From an uncultured Lachnospiraceae bacterium (lineage in GTDB: Bacteria > Bacillota > Clostridia > Lachnospirales > Lachnospiraceae), in the NCBI GenBank assembly GCA_947631955.1, contig CANRNJ010000016.1, positions 1 through 64,000 on the forward strand: a DNA stretch of 64,000 nt. The letters run 5' to 3'. The position numbers were made by a program, and so were the translations under genes. The notes beneath the pieces were generated by a model. It saw nothing but the letters and a program-made list of their open reading frames with translations. It ran no database searches and was not told the origin of the DNA. Positions 43,716 through 52,114 of this stretch are shown one piece after another. Within the stretch, counting starts at the first letter, position 1. The number at the start of each line of letters is the position of its first letter.

Positions 43716-45134
43716 TTATTCTACGATATTCTGCAGCCATACTCCCTTTTTGACCAATAGGAATCCGATCACACATTTAAGGATATCGCCGGTCTGGACA
43801 AGCGTATAGACCACCGTCACGGGAAGAGATGTAAAGCGGCTCAGCGTGAAGGCGATGGTCACGCTGACACACCAGATGAATACGCTGTCGAACAGAAAGG
43901 TCACGACAGTCCTGCCGCCCGAACGGAGCGTGAAATAAGAGGCGTGCAGGAAGGCGTTCTGGGGCATGAAAAAGGCGTTTATCATAATAAAATTTCTGGC
44001 CAGTATCCGCACGTCTTCTTCCGTGTTGTAGAGCAGCGGAAAGAACGGAGCGAGGAAAAACATGGCAGCAGCGACCAGCGTGCAGCACATGACAGAGAAC
44101 GCGATCATCTTATTGGCGGCGTCCCTTGCTTCCTTCATTTTACCTGCGCCAAGCAGCTGCCCCACAACGATCGCTACGGAATCGCCCAGTGCGATAAAGA
44201 CGATGTTGAACACGTTATTGATGGTGTTGGATATGTTCTGCGCGGCGATCACGTTCAGTCCGCGCACCGAATAGCATTGCGTCAGCATAGCCATACCTGC
44301 GGCCCACAGAGTTTCGTTTAAGAGCAGCGGCGTACCTTTGACAAGGATCTTACGGGTCAGGGACAGCGGCACTTTCAGGGTCGTGTACAGACCTGTGACA
44401 AACGGATTCCTCTCTTTGCGGCGATGGGTGTGGATCAGCACGATCGCCGCTTCCGCATACCGGGAAATGACCGTGGCCAGTGCGGCGCCTGCGACGCCGA
44501 GGGCTGGTGCGCCCAATTTGCCGTAGATCAGGATATAGTTCAGTATCAGATTGATTATGACCGCCGCAATGCCGGCTTTCATCGGCAGGATCGTCTGCCC
44601 ACATTCGCGCAGCGTGCTGGAGTAGACTTGAACCATCATAAAAGGAGGAAGCCCCGCAAGCATGATCAGGAGGTACTGCCGTCCATAGAGCAGAGTGGCC
44701 GCCGCGCTTTCGGCGGAGCCTTCCCCGCGCAGATAGAAGGAGATCAGGTCATTGCCCGCCGCAAGCAGCAGAAAAGCGGTCAATGCGGTGATAACCGTAA
44801 CGATCCACAGTTTCAGCCGGACCGTACGGCGGATGCCTTCATCGTTCTTCTGTCCAAAGTATTGGGCCGTAAAAATGCCCGCGCCCGAAACGCCTCCGAA
44901 CAGACAGAGGTTATAGACAAAGAGCAGCTGATTGACGATGGCAACGCCCGACATCGGCTCCGTGCCGACGCGTCCGATCATGATGTTGTCAAGCAGACTC
45001 ACAAAATTCGAGATGCCGTTCTGGATCATGATCGGTATGGCGATCGCAAGTACCATCTTATAAAAAGACCTGTCGCCGATAAATTTATGTAAGAGTTTGG
45101 GCTGTCTGCCCGTTCTTCCTGCTGCGCCTGTCAT
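43716..45134 (-). CDS. MATE family efflux transporter
   Basis: 472 aa, about twelve membrane helices. N-terminal FYKMVLAIAIPIMIQNGISNFVSLLDNIMIG, AIVNQLLFVYNLCLFGG and later WAAGMAMLTQCYSVRGLNVIAAQNIS match the NorM/DinF-type MATE fold. Exports cationic organic compounds using a Na+ or H+ gradient; substrate unknown. Stands alone on the minus strand, convergent to rpe. Confidence 0.9.
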   Translation of the reverse strand: MTGAAGRTGRQPKLLHKFIGDRSFYKMVLAIAIPIMIQNGISNFVSLLDNIMIGRVGTEPMSGVAIVNQLLFVYNLCLFGGVSGAGIFTAQYFGQKNDEGIRRTVRLKLWIVTVITALTAFLLLAAGNDLISFYLRGEGSAESAAATLLYGRQYLLIMLAGLPPFMMVQVYSSTLRECGQTILPMKAGIAAVIINLILNYILIYGKLGAPALGVAGAALATVISRYAEAAIVLIHTHRRKERNPFVTGLYTTLKVPLSLTRKILVKGTPLLLNETLWAAGMAMLTQCYSVRGLNVIAAQNISNTINNVFNIVFIALGDSVAIVVGQLLGAGKMKEARDAANKMIAFSVMCCTLVAAAMFFLAPFFPLLYNTEEDVRILARNFIMINAFFMPQNAFLHASYFTLRSGGRTVVTFLFDSVFIWCVSVTIAFTLSRFTSLPVTVVYTLVQTGDILKCVIGFLLVKKGVWLQNIVE

Positions 45135-45221
45135 ACGCTCTCCCCATCCTTGAACTGATTTTATGCCTGTCTGCTTATCTTATAATAAACCTGTGTGAAA
45201 AACAAGACGTGGGTGGGCCGA

Positions 45222-45242
45222 CATACAACAAAATGTTGTATG
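45222..45242. promoter_or_regulatory. perfect inverted repeat, candidate BlaI-type operator
   Basis: CATACAAC and GTTGTATG, 8-bp perfect arms around AAAAT. Contains TACA and TGTA, the half-sites known for BlaI/MecI operators. Near the MATE start (45134), so it could tie the MATE gene to the BlaI-like repressor (inference). Confidence 0.45.
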
Positions 45243-45432
45243 AAAAATATTTTTACGACAAAACAGGCGGCAATATCAAATTATGGATGTACTTCAATTA
45301 AAATAAAAGAAGCAATTTACATTTGTAATGCAAAAGGAGTAAGCATTGAAAAAACAGAATAAGTTGTCGAATATCGCAGATACAACTACACATATCGTTT
45401 ATTTTTCGAGATAATTTAACACAAATTTGCTT

Positions 45433-45514
45433 GCTATTCTACAAATAATAAAATAGTATTGAATTAGGAGAAAATTTCTAATATTATTACTATAATGCTA
45501 TTTGTAAAGATAGC
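45433..45514 (+). promoter_or_regulatory. promoter of the blaI-like gene with flanking inverted half-sites
   Basis: TTGAAT (45459-45464), 17-bp spacer, TATTAT (45482-45487). GCTATTCTACAAATA (45433-45447) upstream is the inverse of TATTTGTAAAGATAGC (45499-45514) downstream, with small differences. The TACA/TGTA-containing arms on both sides of the promoter suit repression by a dimeric BlaI-type protein. Confidence 0.5.
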
Positions 45515-45525
45515 AGGAGGCAGAT

Positions 45526-45906
45526 ATGATACTTGAAAACTTAACAGATTGTGAACAGTTAGTGATGAAGACGGTATGGGATGCCGATGAAGAGTTAAGT
45601 CTTATGGAGATTATGCAGAGAGTCAACGACAAATACCATAAGAAATGGAAACCTCAGACGGTTTCGACTTTTCTGGCGCGTCTTGTGCGAAAAGGATATC
45701 TGCGGCATTACCGTCAGGGACGCTTATTCTTCTATCAGATTTTGATTCCGTTGGAAGATTACAAAGGACAGCTGACCAATGACTATGTCAATTTCTGGAA
45801 TCACGATAATGCAGACGAATTTCTTAGCGCTTTGGCGCAGGAAAGACCATTACGACAGGATGAGATCGAAAGGATACAGACTTTGATTAATGAGTTTGGC
45901 GAGTAG
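45526..45906 (+). CDS. BlaI/MecI/CopY family transcriptional repressor
   Basis: 126 aa, the usual size. Winged helix with LTDCEQLVMKTVWDADEELSLMEIMQRVN and WKPQTVSTFLARLVRKGYLRHYRQGRLFFYQ, the core of the Penicillinase_R family. Its partner blaR1-like gene overlaps by 17 nt. In known systems the BlaR1 protease signals and the repressor is cleaved. No beta-lactamase gene is adjacent, so the signal may not be a beta-lactam. Confidence 0.9.
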   Translation: MILENLTDCEQLVMKTVWDADEELSLMEIMQRVNDKYHKKWKPQTVSTFLARLVRKGYLRHYRQGRLFFYQILIPLEDYKGQLTNDYVNFWNHDNADEFLSALAQERPLRQDEIERIQTLINEFGE

Positions 45907-47299
45907 CTTATTTATTGGGCTTTTATTAACGGATTTTACGGGCATCATCTTCTTTCTGGTGGAACTCCTCTTGTGGAGGTTCATCAAGAAAGACGCCGTA
46001 TTCCTGAGATTTCTGACAACGATAACGATAGGCGCCTGCCTTGTGCCGTATGTCTATATCGTACTGTATCTGGTCAACCGCATAACTATGGATGTCGATT
46101 TGACCGGCCACCACTTGTTTTATATAACGCCGTTGATATTGCCAATAAGCGCTGTACTGGGCTGCATATGGATAGATTTGTTTCTGGCTCTCTTGGCATA
46201 CAGACTGTACCGCCGTTACCGGTGGGCGCGGCTGTGCCGGGGCAACATACCGGAAGAAGACGAGCGGATCAGCAGGATCTTTGCGGAGGTCTGCGGGAAG
46301 CTTGGCATCGAGGAGGGAAAGGTATCCCTCTTTCGGAACGATTCCATACAGGTGCCGTGCATTACCTACTATCACGGGTATGTCGTGATGCTGCCGCTTC
46401 GCAGCTATTCGGAACAGGAAGCGCGGGTCATCTTTTATCATGAACTGTGCCATTATCTGAACCGGGATCTCTATCTGAAGACGGCCGGATGCATTGCGGC
46501 TCTGCTGCATGTGTTCAATCCGTTGATACATATCTTGTTCAAACGTCTGGATCTGCTGTGCGAATGGTGCTGCGACCGGGCGGCGTGCGATAGAGGAGCC
46601 GGGACGTTTACGGAGAAGGAGTATTTCGAAGTCATACTGCACGCGCTGGTGAGCGATGCGAAGACAGATCGGTATCAGCTGTTTGCACTGGCGGACGATA
46701 AGACCAATTTTGAGAGGAGAGTGGAGTACATGTTAGGCTATCATAAGCAGGGCGGAATGAAGAAAGGTACGGCTCTCGTGTTGGCAGTATGTTTTCTCGC
46801 AGGCAGCAGCATGACGGCGTTTGCGGCGGGCGACAGCGTGACCGGGGCATATGAGGGACTGGCAGAGGAATCAAGTGCATGGGAATCGGGTAGTGCTGAA
46901 ATGAAGGCAGCTGCTGACAATATAGACCAAGAAGTGCAGCCGATTGTGGATATCTGTGAATTTGATCCTGCTAAGGTGACCGTCATGGACGACGGCATCG
47001 AACCCATTACAAAAGTGAAAGCGATCAATTGGATAGTGCCGCCGGGCGAAGTTTATGTGTCTATGGATTTCTGGCAGTCCGAGGGCGATTTGATTGATCT
47101 GGTCGTAGTGGGCGATCCGGAGGATGTGGTGTACCGCACAGGGATACAGGACACAGGTGCTGTCTTTCATTATATTGAAGGATCAGGCAGGTTGACCGGA
47201 CAATATACTACTGGGAAGACCGGATTTTACACATTTTTTGTGGCAAATTTGAGCGAAACAGAAGAGGTAAAGATTCAGGCCTATGTCTTCAGAGATTAA
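45890..47299 (+). CDS. BlaR1-like M56 family membrane metallopeptidase
   Basis: 469 aa from ATG 45890. Four helices in the N-terminal ~300 residues, with the zinc motif FYHELCHYLNRD (HExxH) and CEWCCDRAACD (distal Glu/Asp ligand region), as in BlaR1/MecR1. A last helix (about 290-310, ALVLAVCFLAGSSMTAFAA) leads to an extracytoplasmic tail of only ~155 residues. That tail is not a penicillin-binding-protein-like sensor: no SxxK-type site is seen. It may sense another envelope stress or ligand. Confidence 0.85.
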   Translation: MSLASSLFIGLLLTDFTGIIFFLVELLLWRFIKKDAVFLRFLTTITIGACLVPYVYIVLYLVNRITMDVDLTGHHLFYITPLILPISAVLGCIWIDLFLALLAYRLYRRYRWARLCRGNIPEEDERISRIFAEVCGKLGIEEGKVSLFRNDSIQVPCITYYHGYVVMLPLRSYSEQEARVIFYHELCHYLNRDLYLKTAGCIAALLHVFNPLIHILFKRLDLLCEWCCDRAACDRGAGTFTEKEYFEVILHALVSDAKTDRYQLFALADDKTNFERRVEYMLGYHKQGGMKKGTALVLAVCFLAGSSMTAFAAGDSVTGAYEGLAEESSAWESGSAEMKAAADNIDQEVQPIVDICEFDPAKVTVMDDGIEPITKVKAINWIVPPGEVYVSMDFWQSEGDLIDLVVVGDPEDVVYRTGIQDTGAVFHYIEGSGRLTGQYTTGKTGFYTFFVANLSETEEVKIQAYVFRD

Positions 47300-47406
47300 C
47301 ATTTGGCTACTGTATACATTTTATATATAGTAACAGGCTGCTCCGCGCCTGACAAAGCGGAGCGAAAAGGGATTCCGCAATATGCTTTAGCTATTGAGCG
47401 GACTGG

Positions 47407-47433
47407 AACGGAGAAGAGTGATCTTCTCCGTTT
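47407..47433. terminator. intrinsic terminator after the blaR1-like gene
   Basis: Perfect 11-bp stem AACGGAGAAGA/TCTTCTCCGTT with tetraloop GTGA, then T-rich bases. A weaker hairpin GCTCCGC/GCGGAGC lies upstream at 47340-47363. Confidence 0.75.
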
Positions 47434-47498
47434 CTATGTTTGGAAGATGTCCATAGCGCAGTCTGCCTGCCGTGTTCTTATTTTGGACGGGACCGTGG

Positions 47499-47858
47499 CT
47501 ATTTGGCCCGGCTCACGGAGTTGCGCAGCCTCAGAAGTTCATAGTAATCCAACAGGGATTGCGTGTTGCGCGCATCCAGTTCCAATATGGTGTTGAGCAT
47601 GTCGCTGACAGTATAGTTGGCGGAAAGGTGATGATTCAGCACGTCAATGCTTGATTTGTAGTCTGTTCTCTGCAGGAGATAGTCTGTGGATACATCGTAA
47701 TAGTCCGCCAGCATGATCAATGTATTCAGATCCGGCATATGAACGCCTTTTTCGTAGTTGGAAATCGTCGCTACCGTTACATGCAGATGCTGCGCCACGT
47801 CTTTCTGCAGAACGCCCTTTTCCCTGCGTAGTTGTGTCAATAATTTACCAAAATCCAT
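47499..47858 (-). CDS. Xre family helix-turn-helix regulator
   Basis: 119 aa from ATG 47858 (GGAG upstream; a start at 47906 is less likely). HTH at residues ~5-58: LLTQLRREKGVLQKDVAQHLHVTVATISNYEKGVHMPDL, then LADYYDVSTDYLLQRTD, the standard Xre module. The C-terminal ~55 residues are helical and probably mediate dimerisation. Target unknown. The gene is divergent from the GH9 gene. Confidence 0.88.
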   Translation of the reverse strand: MDFGKLLTQLRREKGVLQKDVAQHLHVTVATISNYEKGVHMPDLNTLIMLADYYDVSTDYLLQRTDYKSSIDVLNHHLSANYTVSDMLNTILELDARNTQSLLDYYELLRLRNSVSRAK

Positions 47859-48213
47859 CTTTTTCTCCGGCGCATGGTCGGTGCGTGCGCACATCTTTTG
47901 CAGCATGTGCGCAGCTTGTTATCTTTTGTAGCCGTCATGCATATTTATACTTTTCACCCTAATTCTAGGATAAATTCACAATAAAAGAAATGAGATTCAA
48001 CCATATGTGTATAAAATGCCGAAAATCCTGCGAAAATTTCACAAAACATTTAATCCGGCAGCCCGGTTCCGCTTTCGATTGAAAATAAAATGGCCTCTCT
48101 GCTTGCAAAGAAATGAGGCAAGGAGTAGTATGAAGTTACATGAAAAGGCGCAGGGGAGCGCCGGAAGGGAAAAAGGGCGGGACAGGATCCGCGCCCGGCG
48201 AAAGGAAGGAAAA
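47859..48213. other. divergent gap between the Xre and GH9 genes
   Basis: 355 bp. The left part is the Xre leader. An AT-rich stretch near 47941-48060 carries TATAAA at 48010-48015, a possible -10 for the GH9 gene without a good -35. Reading frames continue upstream from the GH9 start (Met codons at 48007 and 48130), but the residues are basic and not like any domain I know. Confidence 0.5.
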
Positions 48214-49833
48214 ATGGCGATTTATTGTGATCAGACAGGGTATCTGCCGCAGAGTGTGAAGAAGGCGGTAATGACGGCGGGAAAAACGTACGATGTGATC
48301 CGGGTTCAGGGAGCGTCAGAGCAGACGGTGCTGTCGGGCAGCACGCAGGATGCCGGAACGGATAAAGCTTCGGGCGATCATTTATATCTGGCGGATTTCA
48401 GCGAGATCTGTCAGGAGGGCGTCTATTATATACAGAATGAGGAAGGCGAGAAGTCGCATCGTTTCCGGATCGGACAGGACGTATACCGGGCGCTTCAGGC
48501 GGATCTGATCAAAGCGCTGTACTATCAGCGCTGCGGCTGCGCACTGGAGAAGGAGCATGCGGGCGAGTATTCGCATCCGTGCTGCCATATGGATGAAGCC
48601 GTTCTGTGGGAAGACCGCAGCGTGTCTAAGGAAGTCAAAGGCGGCTGGCACGATGCGGGCGATTTCGGACGGTATATCTCTCCGGCGGCGGTGGCGGCAG
48701 CGCATCTGCTGTATGCTTATACGCTTTTCCCGGATAGTTTCACAGAGAACCTGAACATACCCGAATCGGGCAACGGGGTTCCGGATGTGCTGAATGAGTG
48801 CCGCTATGAACTGGAGTGGATGCTCAAACTTCAGGATGAAGAGGGCGGCGCATATCATAAACTTACCGCTCTTCGTCATGCGGATTTTATCATGCCGCAG
48901 GACGACAAGGATCCGTTTTATCTGTTCCCGGTTTCTTCCATGGCGACGGCGGACTATGCGGCCTGCATGGCGTTGGCCTCCAGAGTGTATAAGGCGTTCG
49001 ACGCATCTTTTGCCGACAGGCTTTACGATGCGGCGGTCCGCGCGTGGAACTGGTTGGAGAAGCATCCGGAATACGTCGGTTTCAGGAATCCGGATGGGTG
49101 CAACACGGGCGAATACGGCGACGACTGCGATCGGGACGAGAGATTGTGGGCGGCGGCGGAAATGCTCATTACCACGGGCGATGCCGCGTATCAGACCAAA
49201 GTAAGGGAACTTCTTAAGGAAGACCTCACCAAGACGGATTTCGGATGGACGGATGTGTCGGGGTTTGCGGCGCTGGCGGTACTGACCGACAAGTCGGGCA
49301 TTGCTCCGGCGGATATCGTCGATGATCTTCGGGCAGCCGTCCTTGCGGAGGCGGACAGGCTGACCGGCATAGCCGGGGTTTCCGGTTACGGCGTGGCGAT
49401 GGAACCGGAGGACTATGTATGGGGCAGCAACATGGTGGTGCTCAACCGCGGTATGCTGCTTGTCCTTGCGGCCCTGATCTCGGATGACAAGGCGGCCTAT
49501 GAACAGACCGCGCTGGCGCAGCTGCACTATCTGTTGGGCATGAACGCGTTGGACTACAGCTATGTGACGGGCCACGGCGAACACGCTTATATGCATCCGC
49601 ACAACCGCACTACGGAGTGCGACGGCATCGATCTTCCGATGCCCGGATGGGTCAGCGGCGGACCGTTCAAGACGCCTGCGGACGACGTGGGACGCCGCCA
49701 TATTCCGGCGGGAACGCCTCCTATGAAATGTTATCTGGACGATGCGGCATGTTATTCTCTCAACGAGATCACCATCTACTGGAACTCTCCGGCGGTATTT
49801 GTGACGGCATATTTCAACGCGGGCGTTCGTTAG
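48214..49833 (+). CDS. glycoside hydrolase family 9 enzyme, no signal peptide
   Basis: 539 aa from ATG 48214 with GGAAGGA upstream; ATG 48130 (AAGGAG, close spacing) is an alternative. An Ig-like N-terminal domain (~1-90, IYCDQTGYLPQSVKKAVM) precedes the (alpha/alpha)6 GH9 domain. Catalytic Asp residues are in GGWHDAGDFGRYI near 143, a conserved His/Arg site in HPHNRTTECDG near 465, and the acid Glu in YSLNEITIYWNSPA near 515. Family members cut cellulose or other beta-glucans, or trim exo-glucosaminides. With no signal peptide it probably acts on imported oligosaccharides in the cytoplasm. The map gene starts 11 nt later. Confidence 0.85.
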   Translation: MAIYCDQTGYLPQSVKKAVMTAGKTYDVIRVQGASEQTVLSGSTQDAGTDKASGDHLYLADFSEICQEGVYYIQNEEGEKSHRFRIGQDVYRALQADLIKALYYQRCGCALEKEHAGEYSHPCCHMDEAVLWEDRSVSKEVKGGWHDAGDFGRYISPAAVAAAHLLYAYTLFPDSFTENLNIPESGNGVPDVLNECRYELEWMLKLQDEEGGAYHKLTALRHADFIMPQDDKDPFYLFPVSSMATADYAACMALASRVYKAFDASFADRLYDAAVRAWNWLEKHPEYVGFRNPDGCNTGEYGDDCDRDERLWAAAEMLITTGDAAYQTKVRELLKEDLTKTDFGWTDVSGFAALAVLTDKSGIAPADIVDDLRAAVLAEADRLTGIAGVSGYGVAMEPEDYVWGSNMVVLNRGMLLVLAALISDDKAAYEQTALAQLHYLLGMNALDYSYVTGHGEHAYMHPHNRTTECDGIDLPMPGWVSGGPFKTPADDVGRRHIPAGTPPMKCYLDDAACYSLNEITIYWNSPAVFVTAYFNAGVR

Positions 49834-49843
49834 GAGAGTCGGG

Positions 49844-50716
49844 ATGAAGAAACTGGGCAGAAACGATAACTGTTGGTGCGGCAGCGGCAGAAAATATAAA
49901 GCGTGCCACATGGCCATGGATGAAAAAATCGAGCATTACGCGCTTCAGGGGCATATCGTGCCGACGCGTGACATGATCAAGACGCCGGAGCAGATCGAGG
50001 GCATCCGGCGCAGCAGCAGACTGAACATAGCGATATTGGACGAAATTGCCAGACAGATACATATCGGTATGAGCACCGAGGAGATCGACCGTCTGGTCAG
50101 CGATATGACGAAACAGATGGGCGGCATTGCCGCGCCCCTTAATTATGAGGGTTTTCCGAAGAGCGTCTGCACTTCCATCAATGAGGTGGTCTGCCACGGG
50201 ATTCCGTGTGCAGAGCGGCTCTTAAAGGACGGGGATATCGTCAACGTGGATGTGTCCACGATCTATAACGGATATTATTCGGATTCTTCCAGAATGTTTA
50301 TGCTTGGGGACGTGGATCCCGAAACGCGCCGTCTGGTTCAGACAGCGAAAGAGTGCATCGACATCGGATTGGAACAGGTCAAACCGTGGAATTTTCTGGG
50401 CGACATGGCTCAGGCGATCAACGATCACGCCAAGAGCAACGGGTATTCTGTCGTGCGTGAGATCGGCGGCCACGGCGTGGGACTGGAGTTCCACGAAGAG
50501 CCGTTCGTCAGCTATGTGACGAGAAAAGGCACGGAAATGCTCATGGCGCCGGGAATGGTCTTTACGATCGAACCGATGGTCAACATGGGGAAGGCGGATA
50601 TCTACATTGACGATGAAGACGGATGGACGGTATATACCGACGACGGGAAGCCTTCCGCCCAGTGGGAGGTCACGGTGGCGGTCACGGAAGACGGATATGA
50701 GATTTTGACTTATTGA
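49844..50716 (+). CDS. map: type I methionine aminopeptidase with N-terminal SEC-C motif
   Basis: 290 aa. Residues 1-25 hold a SEC-C zinc motif, GRNDNCWCGSGRKYKACHM. The peptidase (~45-290) shows all five metal ligands: the Asp pair in NVDVSTIYNGYYSDSSRMF, His in GGHGVGLEFHEEP, Glu in FTIEPM and Glu in WEVTVAV. Removes N-terminal Met from new proteins; the SEC-C tag probably aids ribosome or protein contact. It follows the GH9 gene after 11 nt and is followed by a strong terminator. Confidence 0.95.
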   Translation: MKKLGRNDNCWCGSGRKYKACHMAMDEKIEHYALQGHIVPTRDMIKTPEQIEGIRRSSRLNIAILDEIARQIHIGMSTEEIDRLVSDMTKQMGGIAAPLNYEGFPKSVCTSINEVVCHGIPCAERLLKDGDIVNVDVSTIYNGYYSDSSRMFMLGDVDPETRRLVQTAKECIDIGLEQVKPWNFLGDMAQAINDHAKSNGYSVVREIGGHGVGLEFHEEPFVSYVTRKGTEMLMAPGMVFTIEPMVNMGKADIYIDDEDGWTVYTDDGKPSAQWEVTVAVTEDGYEILTY

Positions 50717-50747
50717 TGTTGACGAAAAACCGTTTGTACAGTGTAAG

Positions 50748-50788
50748 GTCAGAGAACATCGAAAGAAAAGATGTTCTCTGACTTTTTT
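50748..50788 (+). terminator. intrinsic terminator after map
   Basis: Perfect 13-bp stem GTCAGAGAACATC/GATGTTCTCTGAC with a 9-nt loop, then TTTTTT. Confidence 0.92.
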
Positions 50789-50817
50789 GTCTTCAAAATT
50801 TGTGCAATATTCCGATA

Positions 50818-50846
50818 TTGTCAGTTCCGGAAAAGTCTGTTATCTT
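50818..50846 (+). promoter_or_regulatory. sigma-A promoter of the envelope operon
   Basis: TTGTCA, 17-bp spacer, TATCTT, about 135 nt before the first gene (50983). The long leader holds a palindrome and a hairpin (next entry). Confidence 0.55.
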
Positions 50847-50870
50847 AGCAGTACAATCTTTGGATCTAGT

Positions 50871-50903
50871 TAAAGTATACTTTATTTCGTGCCGCATGGC
50901 ACG
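50871..50903. promoter_or_regulatory. palindrome and hairpin in the leader of the envelope operon
   Basis: Perfect 14-bp palindrome TAAAGTATACTTTA (50871-50884) and hairpin CGTGCC-GCAT-GGCACG (50888-50903) lie 25-57 nt after the -10 box. The first could be a repressor site and the second an RNA structure. Confidence 0.45.
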
Positions 50904-50982
50904 CATCACGGCGGTTCGCCACAGATTTCCAAATGTTGGATCAAACAAAGTTACAGGAAGAAAGGAGTCAGAGTAGTTATCA

Positions 50983-51855
50983 ATGGGAGAATTATGGACA
51001 AAATTGTCGGATTATTTTAATGAAAGAAGAAATTGTCCGGAAAAACGGGAAGATCGTCTGGCGATCGTGCTGATTTCCGTATCGGCGGTCGTGGTCGTTG
51101 TTCTGCTGCTTTTGGTGCTGTGGGGACATCTTATGGGAGAACGCGGGCAGAAAGCGGAGAATGTGGAGGAAACGGCGGCGATACAGACGTTGGAAATGGA
51201 TGCGCCGGAAAAGGACGCGCAGGAATTGCCGTCATATGAGGACCATGCGGCAGAGGTATCGGCGGAAAATGAGGAAAATAAAGAAATATCCACGATACAG
51301 GAAGAGGCGGTGGTATCTAAGGAGTATGAGCAGGAGGCGGCCAAATACCTTGCGCTGGGCGATAAGCAGGAGAAACTCAGGCAGGAGTATCTGCAGGGTA
51401 TGGATCAGCTTGACGCGAGGATAGCGGAATTGTTGGAAAATATGACGCAGATGGAATCGCGTCTGGAGGAAAACAGGACACAGTACCAAACGTCGGACTC
51501 CGGGCGGGGCGACCAGATCTCCTCGCTGTATACGGAAGTGAACGTGATCGTGCAGAGCCTTAAGCAGACCCAGACCGAGATCTATGATCTGACCGATCTG
51601 GTACGGGTCATGAATTCCGAAACGATACCGCTCATTCAGGAACAGATCGCAGGTATGCAGGAAAATATGGACAGGATCCACGCGGCTGTGGAAGATCTGT
51701 CCGCAAAAGCCGACTCGCTGGAGCAGGCGGACGACAGACTGCGGGAGGAACTGGCAGACGCCAAGAATATCCTCAAAGATCTGGCGGACAACACTCTGCG
51801 CTATCGTTACGATGCGGAAACGAAGACGCTCTATCTGGAATCGGCAGAAGAATAA
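50983..51855 (+). CDS. single-pass membrane protein with long coiled coil, unknown function
   Basis: 290 aa; AAAGGAG upstream. A short cytoplasmic basic N terminus, one membrane helix (~26-48, IVLISVSAVVVVVLLLLVLWG), an acidic linker, then predicted coiled coil over ~100-275 with heptad-like leucines (LDARIAELLENMTQMESRLEE; IQEQIAGMQENMDRIHAAVEDLSAKADSLE). Ends in a short beta-like tag, TLRYRYDAETKTLYLES. I do not recognise the family. First gene of a three-gene operon; likely a rod projecting from the membrane that works with the two secreted products downstream (inference). Confidence 0.7.
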   Translation: MGELWTKLSDYFNERRNCPEKREDRLAIVLISVSAVVVVVLLLLVLWGHLMGERGQKAENVEETAAIQTLEMDAPEKDAQELPSYEDHAAEVSAENEENKEISTIQEEAVVSKEYEQEAAKYLALGDKQEKLRQEYLQGMDQLDARIAELLENMTQMESRLEENRTQYQTSDSGRGDQISSLYTEVNVIVQSLKQTQTEIYDLTDLVRVMNSETIPLIQEQIAGMQENMDRIHAAVEDLSAKADSLEQADDRLREELADAKNILKDLADNTLRYRYDAETKTLYLESAEE

Positions 51856-51868
51856 GGGAGGTGGCGAT

Positions 51869-52114
51869 ATGAGGAAAAGAAGGTTGTTTTTTGCGCTGTC
51901 TGCCTGCGCGGCTTTGGCTGCGGCAGGGTCAGATATCCGCGCATATGCGGATGAGGGCGGCCGTGCGGAGAACGAGCCCATACACAGCACGGGCAGCATT
52001 GTGTTTCAGGAGGACGGCGGCGCGGCGATATATGCGGAGGATATCCGATACCTGAAAGAACAGATAGATGCTTTGTTCGCAGAACTGCCCGGAAAGGAGG
52101 AAACGGGATCATGA
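51869..52114 (+). CDS. small secreted protein, unknown function
   Basis: 81 aa from ATG 51869 with AGGGAGGTGG upstream. A signal peptide (1-~27: basic start, LFFALSACAALAAAGS, ending near AYA-DE). The mature part is ~54 aa and ends in AIYAEDIRYLKEQIDALFAELP, closely like the segment IDSSDLTYLADQIDEL near the N terminus of the next gene's product. The two are thus probably paralogous at this motif. Not recognised as a known family. Overlaps the next gene by 4 nt (ATGA). Confidence 0.65.
   Translation: MRKRRLFFALSACAALAAAGSDIRAYADEGGRAENEPIHSTGSIVFQEDGGAAIYAEDIRYLKEQIDALFAELPGKEETGS

Larger units (their letters stand above)
45135..45525. other. AT-rich divergent gap between MATE and blaI-like genes
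   Basis: 391 bp with no gene. It holds the inverted repeat at 45222-45242, a promoter for the blaI-like gene (45459-45487), and inverted half-sites around that promoter. The rest shows only A+T-rich sequence. Confidence 0.7.

Noticed and set aside
47303-47596. Small frame after blaR1
   Set aside because: It spans the terminator hairpin and the 3' end of the Xre gene on the other strand; no ribosome site.
48382-49917. 511-codon minus-strand frame opposite the GH9 gene
   Set aside because: Shadow frame, very Arg/His-rich; the GH9 catalytic motifs are on the plus strand.
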